From NCBI RefSeq assembly GCF_040581485.1, contig NC_090132.1:9869001-9933000 (forward strand): a stretch of DNA of 64,000 nt, read 5' to 3'. Under the pieces are notes generated by a model, which saw only the letters and a program-made list of their open reading frames with translations, did no database searches and was not told the origin of the DNA. Of this stretch, positions 40,670-53,500 are shown one piece after another. The DNA is from Linepithema humile (lineage: Eukaryota > Arthropoda > Insecta > Hymenoptera > Formicidae). Made by a program: the position numbers and the translations under genes. Within the stretch, counting starts at the first letter, position 1. Each line of letters starts with the position of its first letter.

Positions 40670-43600
40670 ATGTTTATACAACTGTTAGAATTCTCAACAT
40701 ATTAAAACAATGATAAACATTTTAATTATCTGTTTAACAATTTAAATATTTAAACGAAACAAATTATTTATCTATGTGTCGTGCTTATTTATTTAACTCT
40801 TTGTAATCGAAATATTTTATTCGCATTCTTCTGGTAATTGAATTCGAATAGAAGTAATTTTCTATAGTTTCAATCTAATTTTTGCATTGCAATTGAGGTT
40901 CTCTAAATTAATATTTTAGTATTGCAAAAATGTAATGAAAGCATAATAAAAACTTGTTAGTCTTGAAATAAGAATTATCGAACAACTTGAACGCACTGAG
41001 ATTACACAGAGTTAAATAACGATTTCAGTATAAAAACAATGCTATTATATAATTTTGACAAAGTATCGATAACGCATGAAGCATCAATTTGCGCACTGCT
41101 GCAAGTACAATGCCGTAAATTCTCTTGTTACAATGACTATAGCATTGTTTCGAGGGGGAGATAAAGAATGTATATATATATATATTTCATATATATCTTG
41201 TCAAATATTCTGCTACGTGACAGACTACGACTCTCGACCAGCAAGAGTGAGTTCAATTAACGTTCTCTTCTTTAGTCTACTTCTGTTTCAAGATTTACAG
41301 ATAGTTAACAGCAATATGTATATGTACGCAACAATATTCCATAGTGTCCACGCTAAAGACGAGACAGTCACGTTTGATATTACACTAATGAATAGGAAAG
41401 GCAGTGCAAGCGTTGATTCTACTGTATCATCTCGAAGTCAGTTTGACAATCGATATACTTTAGCGTCGCATGTTTAAGAGAGGGAAAGAAAATCCGGTTT
41501 ATTACACACCAAACTACCGTAATGTTTCGTCGTGCATGATGAAACGTCAATTCGTACATTTTCTAGGATATGATTGTATTTACAAAATTTTATTTTTATT
41601 TTTTTCGGGGAGCTCGTATAAACGTATAATATAGTTTCTATTTATTTCTTGCATTGCTAATAATAATTTCTATATGATATCTTTATAAAGAACTAGTCAT
41701 CCTGTAACTAGTATATCACCTTGTAATTATGTCTAAACGATTAATGAGCCAAAAGTGACTTCGAGATAACGTCATTGTCTCTTACAGTACATTTTAGCGT
41801 TAAGTTGATCGCGCGCAGTGAAACACATCAGTGATTAGTGACGACGACAGCAGGTGAATGTGTTATTGTTTAAGGATAAATTTTGCCGGCGCATAAAATA
41901 AATGTTTGCGGATCGTAAGAACATCGTTACAGCAATGTTGAAATGTGACATTTAAAGTTCGAAAGCAATGGAATAATCTGAATAATGTCAATTGATGCAC
42001 GCCCATATGAGAGATCGTACGACGTAAGACTATATGACAAATTCAGATTTACAAATACTGAGATGACGGAAATGCGAAGCTGCGAACAGACAGCACAAAT
42101 ATCTCGTGGATGAAAATGTAGTTGCGATCGCACGTTTAACGATTCACAGCGATGACCGTCTTTACCCAGTTCAACATTAATTACGATCTAAGTACAACAC
42201 TGCCTAAATCTATGTATCAATCACAGCGATACATGACGTGTGAACGTTACCTACATTTACATAGCCAACGCCAGGTATATATTCGACATACAAACATCAG
42301 CTTAATTACTTTACGCCTACACGCAAACGCCAGTGTAGTGCATGGGAGCACTAATTGCACACAGCTTGATATAGAGCGGATAAGAAACTACTTGCACATC
42401 TCGTCCGAGATGACTTATATACAAAAATTAAAAATATCATTGCACACACAAATCATTCCTATAAGAATATTTCCACTAATTTCTATCTTTATTGTACTTG
42501 TATCGTATAAACTTTTACAAACTTTTGAATATAAATATTTTCCTTTCCCGTGTAAAATTATTTCGAGCTGGACAGAGTGTGCAAATATTTCTTATCCACC
42601 ATATTTTATAAATATTAGCATGTTTTTTTAGGTGTGTGTATGTATTTTGCATGTATGTAACGCGTGTAACTACATCATCGACCACTGATTGTACGATTAG
42701 GATTTGTGCCGAGCACAAACAAGCGATCACATTCAAGATCCCCACGTTGTATTCGCTATCGTCTTCTCTGAATATACTTACGCTAAAAGCAAGCTGAAGT
42801 CAAAATATATCTGAGCTTGCAAAATTATGAAATGGAAATCTTTTCTCAAATTTATGATACCTTATGTATCCGGCTTCGTTATTCTCGTACTCTTTTTCTC
42901 CGCTTATATCTTATATTGAAGATTTTAAGCTATACACTTATATCATATATCATGCAAACATATATTAATAGTTCTCGGTGTTGAATAAAACGTGGGGTAC
43001 AATGTACAGCGTAGAAGTCATGCGCAATTATTTTTTTAAGCGACTTCCAGAAAAATAAGTTTTAATCTTAATTATATTAAGAATCGTTGCATTCTTGCCT
43101 AATATTTTTCACACAAACATACATTACACCTTTTATTTTTATTCTAGAGAAGCAGAAGTACGATACATATAAAAAAATAATTGCAGTGTTATTTTTACCA
43201 AATAAACTTGCAGAAACAAGTCGTAATTCTACAAACCAAGAATAATAATTTTACATTTATCAAAAATTATCTATCGAATATCAAAAATAATATGTATGAG
43301 CCTCAGTAAATTTTATCAAATAACTATATGTAGATAAATATCTTCCGCTGCAAACTTGCATTATCATAACCGTCAAGAAAACTATAAAGTATTCTACATC
43401 CTAAATTTTATTTTACCCTATTGATATCGACCATATTTTTACAAAACGTAAGTTTACTTACAGCGATTTTATATCATGTTCTGACGTGTTTCTGAATCAC
43501 CAGAAATCTGCGATAAAGTAATTATACATACGATAAAGTAACAAAAATAATTTTTATTGAAAAAATAAAATTTTTTCTACTAGAAAAAGATATGAAAGAA

Positions 43601-45633
43601 TATGAAAGCCTTGATTTATATTATAACACGGTCGATATCAAAATTTTTTTGTACAATAGTATATCAATTTTCAAGCTCAGTAACGATTGTATAGTTGCGC
43701 TGACACATTTCTCTCTTAAGATAGTTTATACCTAATTTTTTTCCATTCTATATCTTTCCATTTATAGAATATAGAGATCATTTATGAGTTGGAAAGCGTG
43801 AAAAGTCGGACATTGTATTCGTATCGCTTTCACGATACTCTTGCATATTTTTCACATAGAATACAAAACGCAATACAATTTCGCGTATCAATATCAGCAT
43901 TGAAATCGTATCAACTGTTTTGACATTCTATCTGTATTAATATTTGGATGCACATTTATTCCGACGTCTGACGTTTTCAGCTGAAACAATTTTCTAAACC
44001 CGATGAGAATCGAAGAAATCGGAAACAGAAACGCGCAAGAGACTACGAATGCGTTTATTCGTTTGATGAATGGAAACGTATTACGCGATACTGAGAAAGT
44101 ATAGCAGCTGATATGCGATCACATTACTCTGCTTCCGATTTTCCCAATTATCGAACTTGAACTACGTACGAAACGCGCTCACTGTGAGTGAGCGTTCCGT
44201 AACCGCGCTTATTTGTGCAACATCTTGCGACGATTCATATACGTATATATGATGTATACCTTACGCTACCTTACTATCCGACATTGACTTCACAGGAGTA
44301 ATTACGCATTTTCGTATAGTACCTTTTAGAAAGAATACTTCCTCGCGAGAAAGAAAGAGACACCTGTATTTTGTGCGCAGCATTTCTCCGTACCCTTCAG
44401 TAAGCATAATTCACGCCAAGGCTTCCAACACTTACATGAGTCACTCTACTCGAGCGTAAGTGAAGAGATCTCTCTATGATATAATCATGCGTCCTTTCGA
44501 TGTGAATGAGCGAAAATAACCAGATCACTGGCGCAAACTATTGGAGAGCTGACTAATTATAACTACAGTACAAAGCGAAACATACTTTCATTAAGTTACG
44601 TAACTTACTCGATTGGCCTATGAGAACCTAACAACTTTTATATTTGACATATAAATATTACACGTAAAACAAAGTTTTTATTATATTTTACGCAACTGTT
44701 CTTAAATTGACGCACGGATATTGATTCTCAATGCAGAATCCATTCCTAAAACAATCTCTAAATCTAGCAACTAACATCGTAACGTACTTTAGAATATTTA
44801 ACGTATCTCATGGAAATCATTTTTGTGACAACGTATCTTAGAAGTTCCTCTTCGCTAGTGTTACAGTTTGTTTATACCTATACATGCGAAATCAGAACCA
44901 AATCATATTTTTTTCGCATTTTGTTTAGTACTTTTTACTTAGATAACATTATATGCGACAGTTAAAAAATTGATAAATTAAAATAATAAAACAATCGTTC
45001 TTATCACTAAAATATATTCATATAAATAATTGCGTATTATTCTGTACGCGCTGTACGACTTGGAAAATTGGCTTTATACGACGGAAACATTTACTTATAA
45101 TAAAATCTCTTTTAGCTGCTAAAAAACCTTGTCATGCAGAAAATGTTTCTTAGATAAAATTATATTATTTCAAATTTAACACTGAAGCGCTAACAATTAA
45201 ATTAATGCCTCGTGCATCAAATTCTCTCTATTTACCATAAATATATTGAGAGATTTACCATAAATATATAACTATTTATCTGTATCTATAAAATCTTATA
45301 TTAATTTTTCAATATTTTAATATAATATTGACTATATTTTTATTTTATATTATTTTTATGTGTAAATGTATATATATATAATATGTATATATCTATAAAC
45401 CATTGACTTTACACTTCATCACAATAGTTTGTTTGCGCACCTGCGGTCAGAAACATTTTTGTTTTATACCAAATTTATAAAACATTGTAAAATGAGAAAA
45501 AACAAAACTGCTTACAATAAAAGTAACACAATAAACAACAGTTTTATAGAATCTTAATAGTGATATATATTCTATATGTCGAATTTAATTCATAAAATCA
45601 AAATTTCCAAAAAGCATTATGTGAGATGCACGT

Positions 45634-45726
45634 AAAAACAATAACTGTCAATTTAAATTACGATATGATGTGTAAATACGAAGATTACACATTTTACTTG
45701 GCAGTTATTGTCTTTTAACTTAATAT
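45634..45726. repeat. Imperfect inverted repeat, about 93 bp
   Basis: Outer arms AAAACAATAACTGTCAA and TTGGCAGTTATTGTCTTTT pair over about 13-17 positions, and the inner arms TGTGTAA and TTACACA pair around a 9-base loop. The unpaired 5' side is longer than the 3' side. It could be a foldback remnant or a structured RNA; nothing distinguishes these. Confidence 0.5.
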
Positions 45727-47038
45727 GACAAGCAAAGAAGTTAATTAATCGTTAATTATTCATAAAATGCAACGGACAATTATAAAAACAATATGCCACC
45801 ATTTTTGATTGTCTATCGTAACTTTTTTCAAATATATGTGAAAACAATGTATAATATACATATTTCATGGAAATATTTTATAATGTAAATGGAAACGCAA
45901 CGAAACTTTAATTCTTTTTTTCATACTGCACCGAACAAACAGTTTTCGATTGCAGTACATCTTCTCTTTATAGTAATATTATGAGGACAATTTTAATAGG
46001 CTATCCGAATTATCGTATTACAGTTACATATTCCTATTATTTTAAACTAATCACTTTTTATATCCTAGGCTCTCTTACGAATAATTTCTTATTTTAACTC
46101 TTAATATATAATTTTTATTGTCCATCATGGAACATTTCCTAACGCTATTTATTGTCTGCTCACACAGTATTGTCGGTTATTTTAGTATATTATCCATTTT
46201 TACAACTAAACTGTTGTCTGGATACTAAGGAAGACCATTATTGTCCAACGTTTTTCCTTATTGTCTGTTAAGTTCCTGTTTTAGAAAAGCGTTCTTTGAT
46301 GTCTGAAATTTTGCGATGTTTCGTAAAATAAATCTCTCTTCAGTTTATCGGATAAAAGCGAATATATTACTATTTTCTTATGTATCGAAAAATGCTTTCT
46401 TCATATAAAATAAACTGCTATCAAATATCAATTATATAAATATTGCAAATAATATATAAAATATTACACATCACTATTTTATTTAATTGCGAGAACAAAG
46501 AAAAAATTTTTTTATTTTCAAGTAATAAAAAAAGCAGAGTTCCCGTTTTCTCATTAAGAAATAATTAAATAAATATAGTTCGTAAGAGAGTAAATTAAGA
46601 TGGATACTAATTGTCATTCTGGCCAACAATACTGCTATATACGTTTCGCCGCTTAGAAAAAGTCTAAGCCAATTATTAAGGCTTCTAGATTCCATAAACA
46701 ATATATATCTTGTACAAAGTATATTAAAAAACGATTTTTCTAGAGTGCAGGTCAAAAAAGTGCTGGTGCAGAGTATTGTCCCTAGAATTCAGTCAACATG
46801 TTTCTTACGTTTATATCGAGTAACGATACGACACTACGAACACTAATCTACAAGCCTTTATACTTATTGTTAGGCGTTTTTAAACTGCAATATTACTGCA
46901 TACATATAACAACTTACATAGAACTTATTTATATTTGCACGTACGTACTGAATATTTCAATTAGATTACGATAGACTGAGCAACACTGTCAAGTATACAA
47001 CATTAAATTCTTTTAGTTCTGATTATATTCTCTTTTCC

Positions 47039-47042
47039 TTAA
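47039..47042. repeat. Left TTAA target-site duplication
   Basis: TTAA directly before the left terminal inverted repeat, matching TTAA at 47571-47574. Confidence 0.88.
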
Positions 47043-47570
47043 CCGGTTCAGGACGGGCGTACTACATATAGTAACTTGAATATCTCGAGAACGGATTAAT
47101 ATTTTTTAATGAATAAAGTATCATACTTGCAACTTTCGACTTTTTAGGGTCGCGTTCGCTTATATCAATGCTTGGAATTACTTCAACTTTTCAGCCGATT
47201 CTCGCGGCACACGCCTCCTTTCCTCTCCTTATCGCGCGCACCGCAGCCGCTAGGATCAGCGCCGCCGACGCTCGAAGCGGTGCTATTTATTCGATTAATG
47301 TTGGATTTTTCTCCCTTGATCATTAAACATACAATAAGGGATAGCGCCGCTCTTAACGCTCGGCGGCGTTGGCCCTAGCGGCTGCAGCGCGCGCGGTAAG
47401 GAGGGGAAAAAAAGCGTGTGTCGCGAGAATCGGCTGAAAAGCTGAAGTAATTCCGAGCACTAGTGTAAGTGATTGTTTTGAGGTTTATCACACAAAAACG
47501 AACTTTTAATGCATTATTTACTAAAATCATTATTTCGAAAATTAAAAAAAAAAACCCCGTCCTGAAAGAG
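47043..47570. mobile_element. Non-autonomous piggyBac-like element (MITE) with long inverted arms
   Basis: Flanked on both sides by TTAA (47039-47042 and 47571-47574), the target-site duplication of piggyBac transposons. Termini are inverted: left CCGGTTCAGGACGGG, right (reverse) CTCTTTCAGGACGGG. Inside, about 47169-47290 and 47335-47455 form a second, long imperfect inverted repeat; GGAATTACTTCA, TTTTCAGCCGATTCTCGCG and GCAGCCGCTAGG each recur in reverse. The element is GC-rich in an AT-rich setting. No transposase frame exists, so it would need a transposase in trans. The short open frame at 47172-47378 lies in the inverted arms and is not a gene. Confidence 0.9.
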
Positions 47571-47574
47571 TTAA
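47571..47574. repeat. Right TTAA target-site duplication
   Basis: TTAA directly after the right terminal inverted repeat. Confidence 0.88.
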
Positions 47575-50302
47575 ATAATGTTATAACTATTGATTAAAAA
47601 TATATATAATATTTCGTAATATTATGTAAAATAAGCTCAATATATCTTATTTATTTTGTTCAAAAATATTTACGAGTTTTATAAATATACGAAAGTAATC
47701 ATGCATTTTTTTACATGATTATAACATGCTATTTGCAAAACGGAAAGACTTATTATTCTGATAAAATTATCCATTATAGAAGATTTGATTAACATTAAAT
47801 TAAATTAAATAATTAAAAATATTCAACAAAAAATATAAAAATTTATTCATAACAGTTCAATAATAAAATTAATAAAAATAAAAAACATTTATCTTATAAT
47901 TCTAAAATTGTTTTTGTTTCGTTCGCTCAGCCTAGCATCAAAGAATTCCTGCATACCGTACCTTCCGACGTATTATAAGCGCGCTGTAAAATGATGAGAT
48001 CGATAGACGATACTAGCAAGCGTAAATAAAGTTTAGACTGCAACGCTATTTCTCCCTAAATAGCGTTTACAGTAAAATATGCGCTGAGAATGCTCGCTAT
48101 TCGTTGTGGCAGTTCTTCCGTCTTTGATCTATATATACCATTTGCATAATACAAGATCTATTGTGGATGTTTACACACGTAAATATGAATTGTGGTATTC
48201 AATGAGATGGCTCAAGCATTTGTCATAGCTAATGGAAGGCACAGCATGCAGTATGTATGTCTCCGTTTGTCTACATTTAGAAATGCGACTACGGTTTTAG
48301 GTGCCTGGCACGCTCTTTTAACGAATACGAGTATTATACAGATAACTGGTTATACATACGTTGCAATGCATTTACATCGATAAGCACATAAATATTATTT
48401 GTCATAGGATATTGTCGTATTGTCTATTATTTAAAATATTTACGCGAAGTACACTAATGCATTTTATGCAATTCGTGTACGATATTTTACCCATAGCGGG
48501 TGTGCGCTTAACTCGTTTCTTTATAAAAAAATACTGTTTATTCATTATATATATTGTGCTTCTTCAGCGCATAAAATTTTTTTCACCTTATAATAGAGTA
48601 AATTAAATCTATGTCTAGTGATATTAAAATATCTGCGCAACCGTCTGTGTCACAAATTTTCGAACAGTATTTAGTATCTTTTTTCACAACGAATATATCG
48701 GTAAATAAATAACTTCGATCTTGCAAACTGCACAAATATATTTTTTCTAGCAACGGAAAAAGTTAATATTCATCCAGTAAGCCAAATATTAACAATGTAA
48801 ACATTGCGAACATTTGGCCATCGGAACATTTAATAAACTATAAAGTTTATTTAATATAATTCTAATAATAAAGGTGTGAATACGTATTAAAATAATGCAT
48901 TCATATTAAAAATTTTGCTTTTTGTCAAATCTTTAAATTAACGATGTAGCATGTCTGATTTTCATTAAATAATTAATAGTATAATAATCAATAAATATCA
49001 ATAAATAATTATAGTTCCGTGAAAAGTGTCAACACAAACGTAAGTATATCAAATATATCGGCGGAAGAGAGCTATTTCAAAAGAAGATTTAAGATCTTCG
49101 TCCATTCGCATATAAGGGTAGTTTATAAATCACAGATTTCCTATTGATTGCCATACAAGCATATAAGTCGTTAGGTGGAACAGTGGTATAAAAAATCTAA
49201 AATACTTAATAAAAAAGATTCATTTTCTTTATTATTGTACCTCTGTCTATGATACTGTGAAGGAAAAATTTTTTAATCTTATGTCATACCGATACGATGG
49301 GCATTTTATGCCTCTCCTAAAATGTTTTTATTACCTATTATATTACTTACACCACTATTCCGCTCGAACGGCTCATATCACCGAATGCTGTTAAACGCAC
49401 ACCCTATTGATCAAGGGCCTCGACCACTTGGTGGTTCATACACGGCTGTCCTAAAGTCGGCAGCGATACAAAATATTTTTTGCCGCATCATATGCGTGAT
49501 TTTCGTTTTGTCGCAAATCCTTGAGGTTTCTTATTTCAGTACCAAAAGTACATACATCGACATTTTGATCCGCTCTTTTGTCTAGTAATCTCCTAGAAAA
49601 TGGCTTATTATTTGAACTTATGTACGCAAACATCCTCGGCATCCACATGTGGCTTCGCTTACAAAATAGTATATTCTATATGTTTCCGATTATCTCGTAT
49701 TTTCCTTGTTGAGTGGCTTATATTCGTAAAATCTTCTTACGAAAGGTCGTAAAGCGATGAAAACTTCGTGTCAGTTGGACGAGCTATGAGAGCTGCGGTA
49801 ACAAATATCGGTATCCAGGACGTTGATAATTAAATCAAATTCTACGATCATTTTTTTTTTGTTCGTAGGAAAGAATATTTTTCCTGTTGCAGTTTGCTAT
49901 AATAAATTTCCTTGATTGAATTAATTCTTTCTGTTATCACTCGAGGGAAAATTCAGCTATGTCATCATTCATCGTCCGGAATCCCAGAGCTTAGCAAACA
50001 CTCACACAAATTGTCTCCTCGATTAGTGATTCTTGTCAGCTCCCGATTATCTGTGCCTAATCACGAGCGAGATCGTCATTAATACGTGACTCTCCGCTAT
50101 TTTCTTCATCTAATACCACGCAAAATACAAAATATCGCCTGCGACGTTCAAGATAATACAGGATGCTCTCCTACGGCAACTGCCAAGCGTAGATTAGCAG
50201 ACGGGGATAATTGCTTTCGACTTCTTCCAATATTTCGTCAGGCGACATAATGAAAGTCTATCGACGTTTTACTCCGTTTCACTTCCTTCTCCTTTCACCT
50301 GA
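47575..50302. other. AT-rich DNA between the MITE and the Corin 3' end
   Basis: No gene recognised. It contains a hairpin element at 48781-48818. Part of it could be an extended Corin 3' untranslated region if the early polyadenylation signal is not used (inference). Confidence 0.6.
48781..48818. repeat. Short hairpin element, copy A
   Basis: GCCAAATATTAACAATG, spacer, then CATTGCGAACATTTGGC: an imperfect palindrome of 38 bp. The flank and left arm GTAAGCCAAATATTAACA nearly match the element at 54046-54119 read in reverse, so the two are related. This copy lacks the central stem of the other. Confidence 0.6.
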
Positions 50303-50308
50303 TTTATT
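50303..50308 (-). terminator. Candidate polyadenylation signal of Corin
   Basis: AATAAA on the minus strand, about 48 nt beyond the Corin stop codon. It is the first canonical hexamer after the stop and would give a very short 3' untranslated region. Other AATAAA hexamers occur further on in this AT-rich DNA, so a longer alternative end is possible. Confidence 0.4.
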
Positions 50309-50355
50309 TCGATGTTGTCCATGATCTTGTTCAAATATTTGCTCGACTTGGTCGA

Positions 50356-50547
50356 TTACGCTTTACCCCCGTTCTCGGAATACCTAGACATTTCTTTTTG
50401 GATCCACGGTACGTACTTGGGCACGTTAGCGTAGACTCCGGGCAGTTTTGGATGGGCGCAATATATGCCCCAGCTGACAATTCCGCCGACGAACCATCTT
50501 TCCTTGTCATGCTCATCCTGGCACAACAAAGGTCCTCCAGAATCACC
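50356..50547 (-). CDS. Corin: Corin exon: catalytic serine and C-terminus
   Basis: Residues 1076-1138 and TAA at 50356-50358; acceptor gttctgcaag. It begins with GDSGGPL (Ser1078), then [20 protein letters not shown] and the terminal helix WIQKEMSRY. The protein stops about ten residues after the helix, a normal end for this family. Confidence 0.95.
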   Translation of the reverse strand, partial: GDSGGPLLCQDEHDKERWFVGGIVSWGIYCAHPKLPGVYANVPKYVPWIQKEMSRYSENGGKA

Positions 50548-53500
50548 CTTGCAGAACAGAAGTCAAATAATTCGGAAACTGCTATTTTTTTCTACTTGTC
50601 AAAATAATTGTTTAAAAATTAATACATTGTACGAAAAATTGCTTTTTAGAAGTTGGATTTAGATATTTCAACAATAATTTCCAAATACTTATTTCAAATA
50701 ATTCCATAATTTATATCAATCAATTAAATTTAACCAATAACTTTTTAATTTCAAAATATGATTTAATAGTAATTTATTATCATTAATGTACGTAACATTT
50801 TTCGTTAAGTTCCATTCGCGTGGAATGCACACGCAAAGATATGCTTACTTACCTGGCAAGCATCTTTTCCTCCATCTGGATAGCCAGCGCAAATCATTCC
50901 ATCGGTGACGTTCAATTCTCTATGCGCTAACCAGGTATTACAGATCTGTCGGTCGAGAATAGGAACTTCGACCTCATTTACGGCTGGCTCATATTCAGCA
51001 GCTGAAACAGAGCAATGAATTAGAAAAAAATCACACTGAGATACAAATTGACGAGTTCAAAGCAAAAATAAATTTTTAAAAATTTACTTTACATTCAAAA
51101 CATTATAAATTATTGTACGAACGTTCTGAGAAATATTTTTTTAAATACAAATAATATGGATATAGTATAAAATATTTACAATCAGTATCGTTTTTCTTGC
51201 CCCAGCCGATGACGATGCATCGTGTACCGGTCTTAAGATTAGTGGCAGCAGTCGGTAGACATACAGGCCTTAGATGCTCATGATATTGAACTCGCTTTTC
51301 AAGCTGCAATATAAAATAATAAATTAGTGATGAGCTGAAAATAACATTCAAGTATGAATTAAGTGGAATTTTATCTTGAATTTCTCTCTCGCCATGTTTT
51401 AGAAGTAAAACTCAAATATATCATTAACTAAAAATCTAAGTAAAGTAAAAAATCCACACTTACTTCAAACAGTGCAACGTCGTTGTCATGAGGCACACCC
51501 AAGTTGTAATACGGATGGGCAATCACTCTTCTCACTTTTACTTTTTGACCGAGATAAGTGTGAGAGAGTCTTCTGGTAATGCCGAGCTGAATGGTCCAGC
51601 CAGATACGTCCGAATGGCTGAGACACAAAGAAAATTCGATGTTAATTACATTGAATATGTAAAAGTAGAATTTAATGAAATAAATACAATTTCCGAAGTA
51701 ATATTTTTACATGTAAATGTTGATAATTAAAATAGTTAAAAAATGATGATTCAGTGAAAGCAAAACGATGCGCTTGACAAATGCAAATTACTTACTTTCC
51801 GACGCAATGAGATGCGGTCAGCACCCATTGATCGGCGATGAGGACTCCGGCACAGTAGAAGATCTGTTCGGGGCCGCCGAGCAGGGCTGCGAGAAACGGC
51901 CAATCACCAGGTGCTGATTCCACACCGCCCACTATTCGCTTCTGAACTCTCAAGTTTCCATAAACGGACCGTCTGCGGCCGCAAGCTGCCGAGGAAAATC
52001 GATCGTCACATGTCGCCGAGAATCCCGGAAACTTTAAACTCGATTCCGCGAAACTCGGATCTCTCGCTTTCCAATAATTTACCGTATTCGGAGCAAGTGA
52101 GCCTGACCATGGGATACGGCTCTCGATCCTTGATGCACCTCTGAAATTGCTTCAGCAAATTATTCTGACGTTTAGATTGGTAGCCGGTGTTCGGTGGCGC
52201 GTCTTGCGTCAAATTGCCTCCCTCGATCTGCAGCTTATGCGTCTTCGCAACCCTGAAAATATACAGCCATCTATATCGTCCCGATAATCTAAAACGTTAC
52301 AAACGAATCGAAAAACGAATGTAACGTGTCGCATGAAATATAGCAATCGATAGCGTATAATGTGTATATGTCATGCTTTCGATAACTTACGTATACCCCA
52401 GCATAGCGCAAACTTCTTGCGCCGATGTCGGTTCCCAATGCGAGATACACGCCGGCATAAATTTACCCATTTCAGCATGATATACCTCCAGGCGGCCGTC
52501 GCCAATATCCCCGTTCCTTTGGCTCAATTTCACTGGAAAACGACAGGAAATACCGAATTTCGAATTCAAGAGTCTCAAGAGTCCAGAGATCACGGTCGTA
52601 AATTCGGAATTTATTTCAATCCCTTTATTTAAATTTCTTTTGGATTCCGATACTCTACGTTACTGTAATACACAAATGCGACACGCGCTACTTTATTACA
52701 GTACACAGAATAAATAATCCGTTAGCTGAGTGAGCTGAAAATTTTTATTACTTCGGAAAAAGAATCATTTACTTTCTGTAGTAATTATTATTACTCGCTG
52801 TTGCTCAAAGAGAGATACGTATCCGCAATATTCGATGTGAAACTAAAACTACCGTAACAGACACGAGTTTACTTACAGCAATATCGCTCGTCCTGGCCCC
52901 AAGGGCAATCCATGACTCCGTCGCAGATATGACTGGCCGACATGCATCTCCTCTCGCCGCAATGTAACGAAGACTTGGAGGAAGTGCTCTTGGTCAAAGG
53001 TCCCTTGATTATCTTGCCGAACGCGACGGACGCCGACAACGAAGACGACGAGCTGGAATTGCACTCGCCGCATCCGATCTCGTCGCTGTGATCGGAGCAA
53101 TCCAGATGACCGTCGCATCGCCAATCGAGCGGAATGCACCTCGTGCCGTCGCACTGGAAGCCACTGGTGCACACTGTGCAAACGAATTAGAACCGAATCA
53201 TGGAAACCGTGTCCACTTCCTGGTAGTCGATGTATCAATTTGCATACGTCGCACACTCTCGCGCAATGAACGTTAAACAAAGGCCCTTTCTAACAGCTGA
53301 CGTATCGATTTTTAATGCGCGTCGCGTATCCACGCTGGAAAATATTTATCGAGGAAAATCTTAATTGTAAATGCAAAAACGTTCGATATATATTATTTAC
53401 ATGAAAATGGGATAAGTACACAATAACACGATCTACTTTATCTCGCGGAAGAGGCGAGGGATATATCGAATTTTAATTTCTGACCAGCGGCGGCGATCAC

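Larger units (their letters stand above)
40341..47038. other. AT-rich DNA without recognised gene
   Basis: About 6.7 kb, strongly AT-rich, with an (AC)n microsatellite at 40649-40669, a short TA run near 41170-41195 and the inverted repeat at 45634. Open frames of up to about 160 codons show no family features and no convincing splice context. Confidence 0.6.
50548..52876 (-). other. Short introns among the protease and SRCR exons
   Basis: The introns here are 97-344 nt long (longest at 50548-50852 and 52533-52876), AT-rich and GT-AG. No further feature was seen in them. Coordinates span the block including its exons. Confidence 0.8.

Noticed and set aside
42152..42631. 159-codon plus frame
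   Set aside because: No family features, AT-rich codon composition like the flanks and no promoter or splice evidence.
47172..47378. 68-codon plus frame
   Set aside because: Lies inside the inverted arms of the piggyBac-like MITE.
52006..52082. Read-through of the SRCR exon past 52083
   Set aside because: It meets a stop, while splicing at 52083/51985 gives the expected CSEYACGRR junction.
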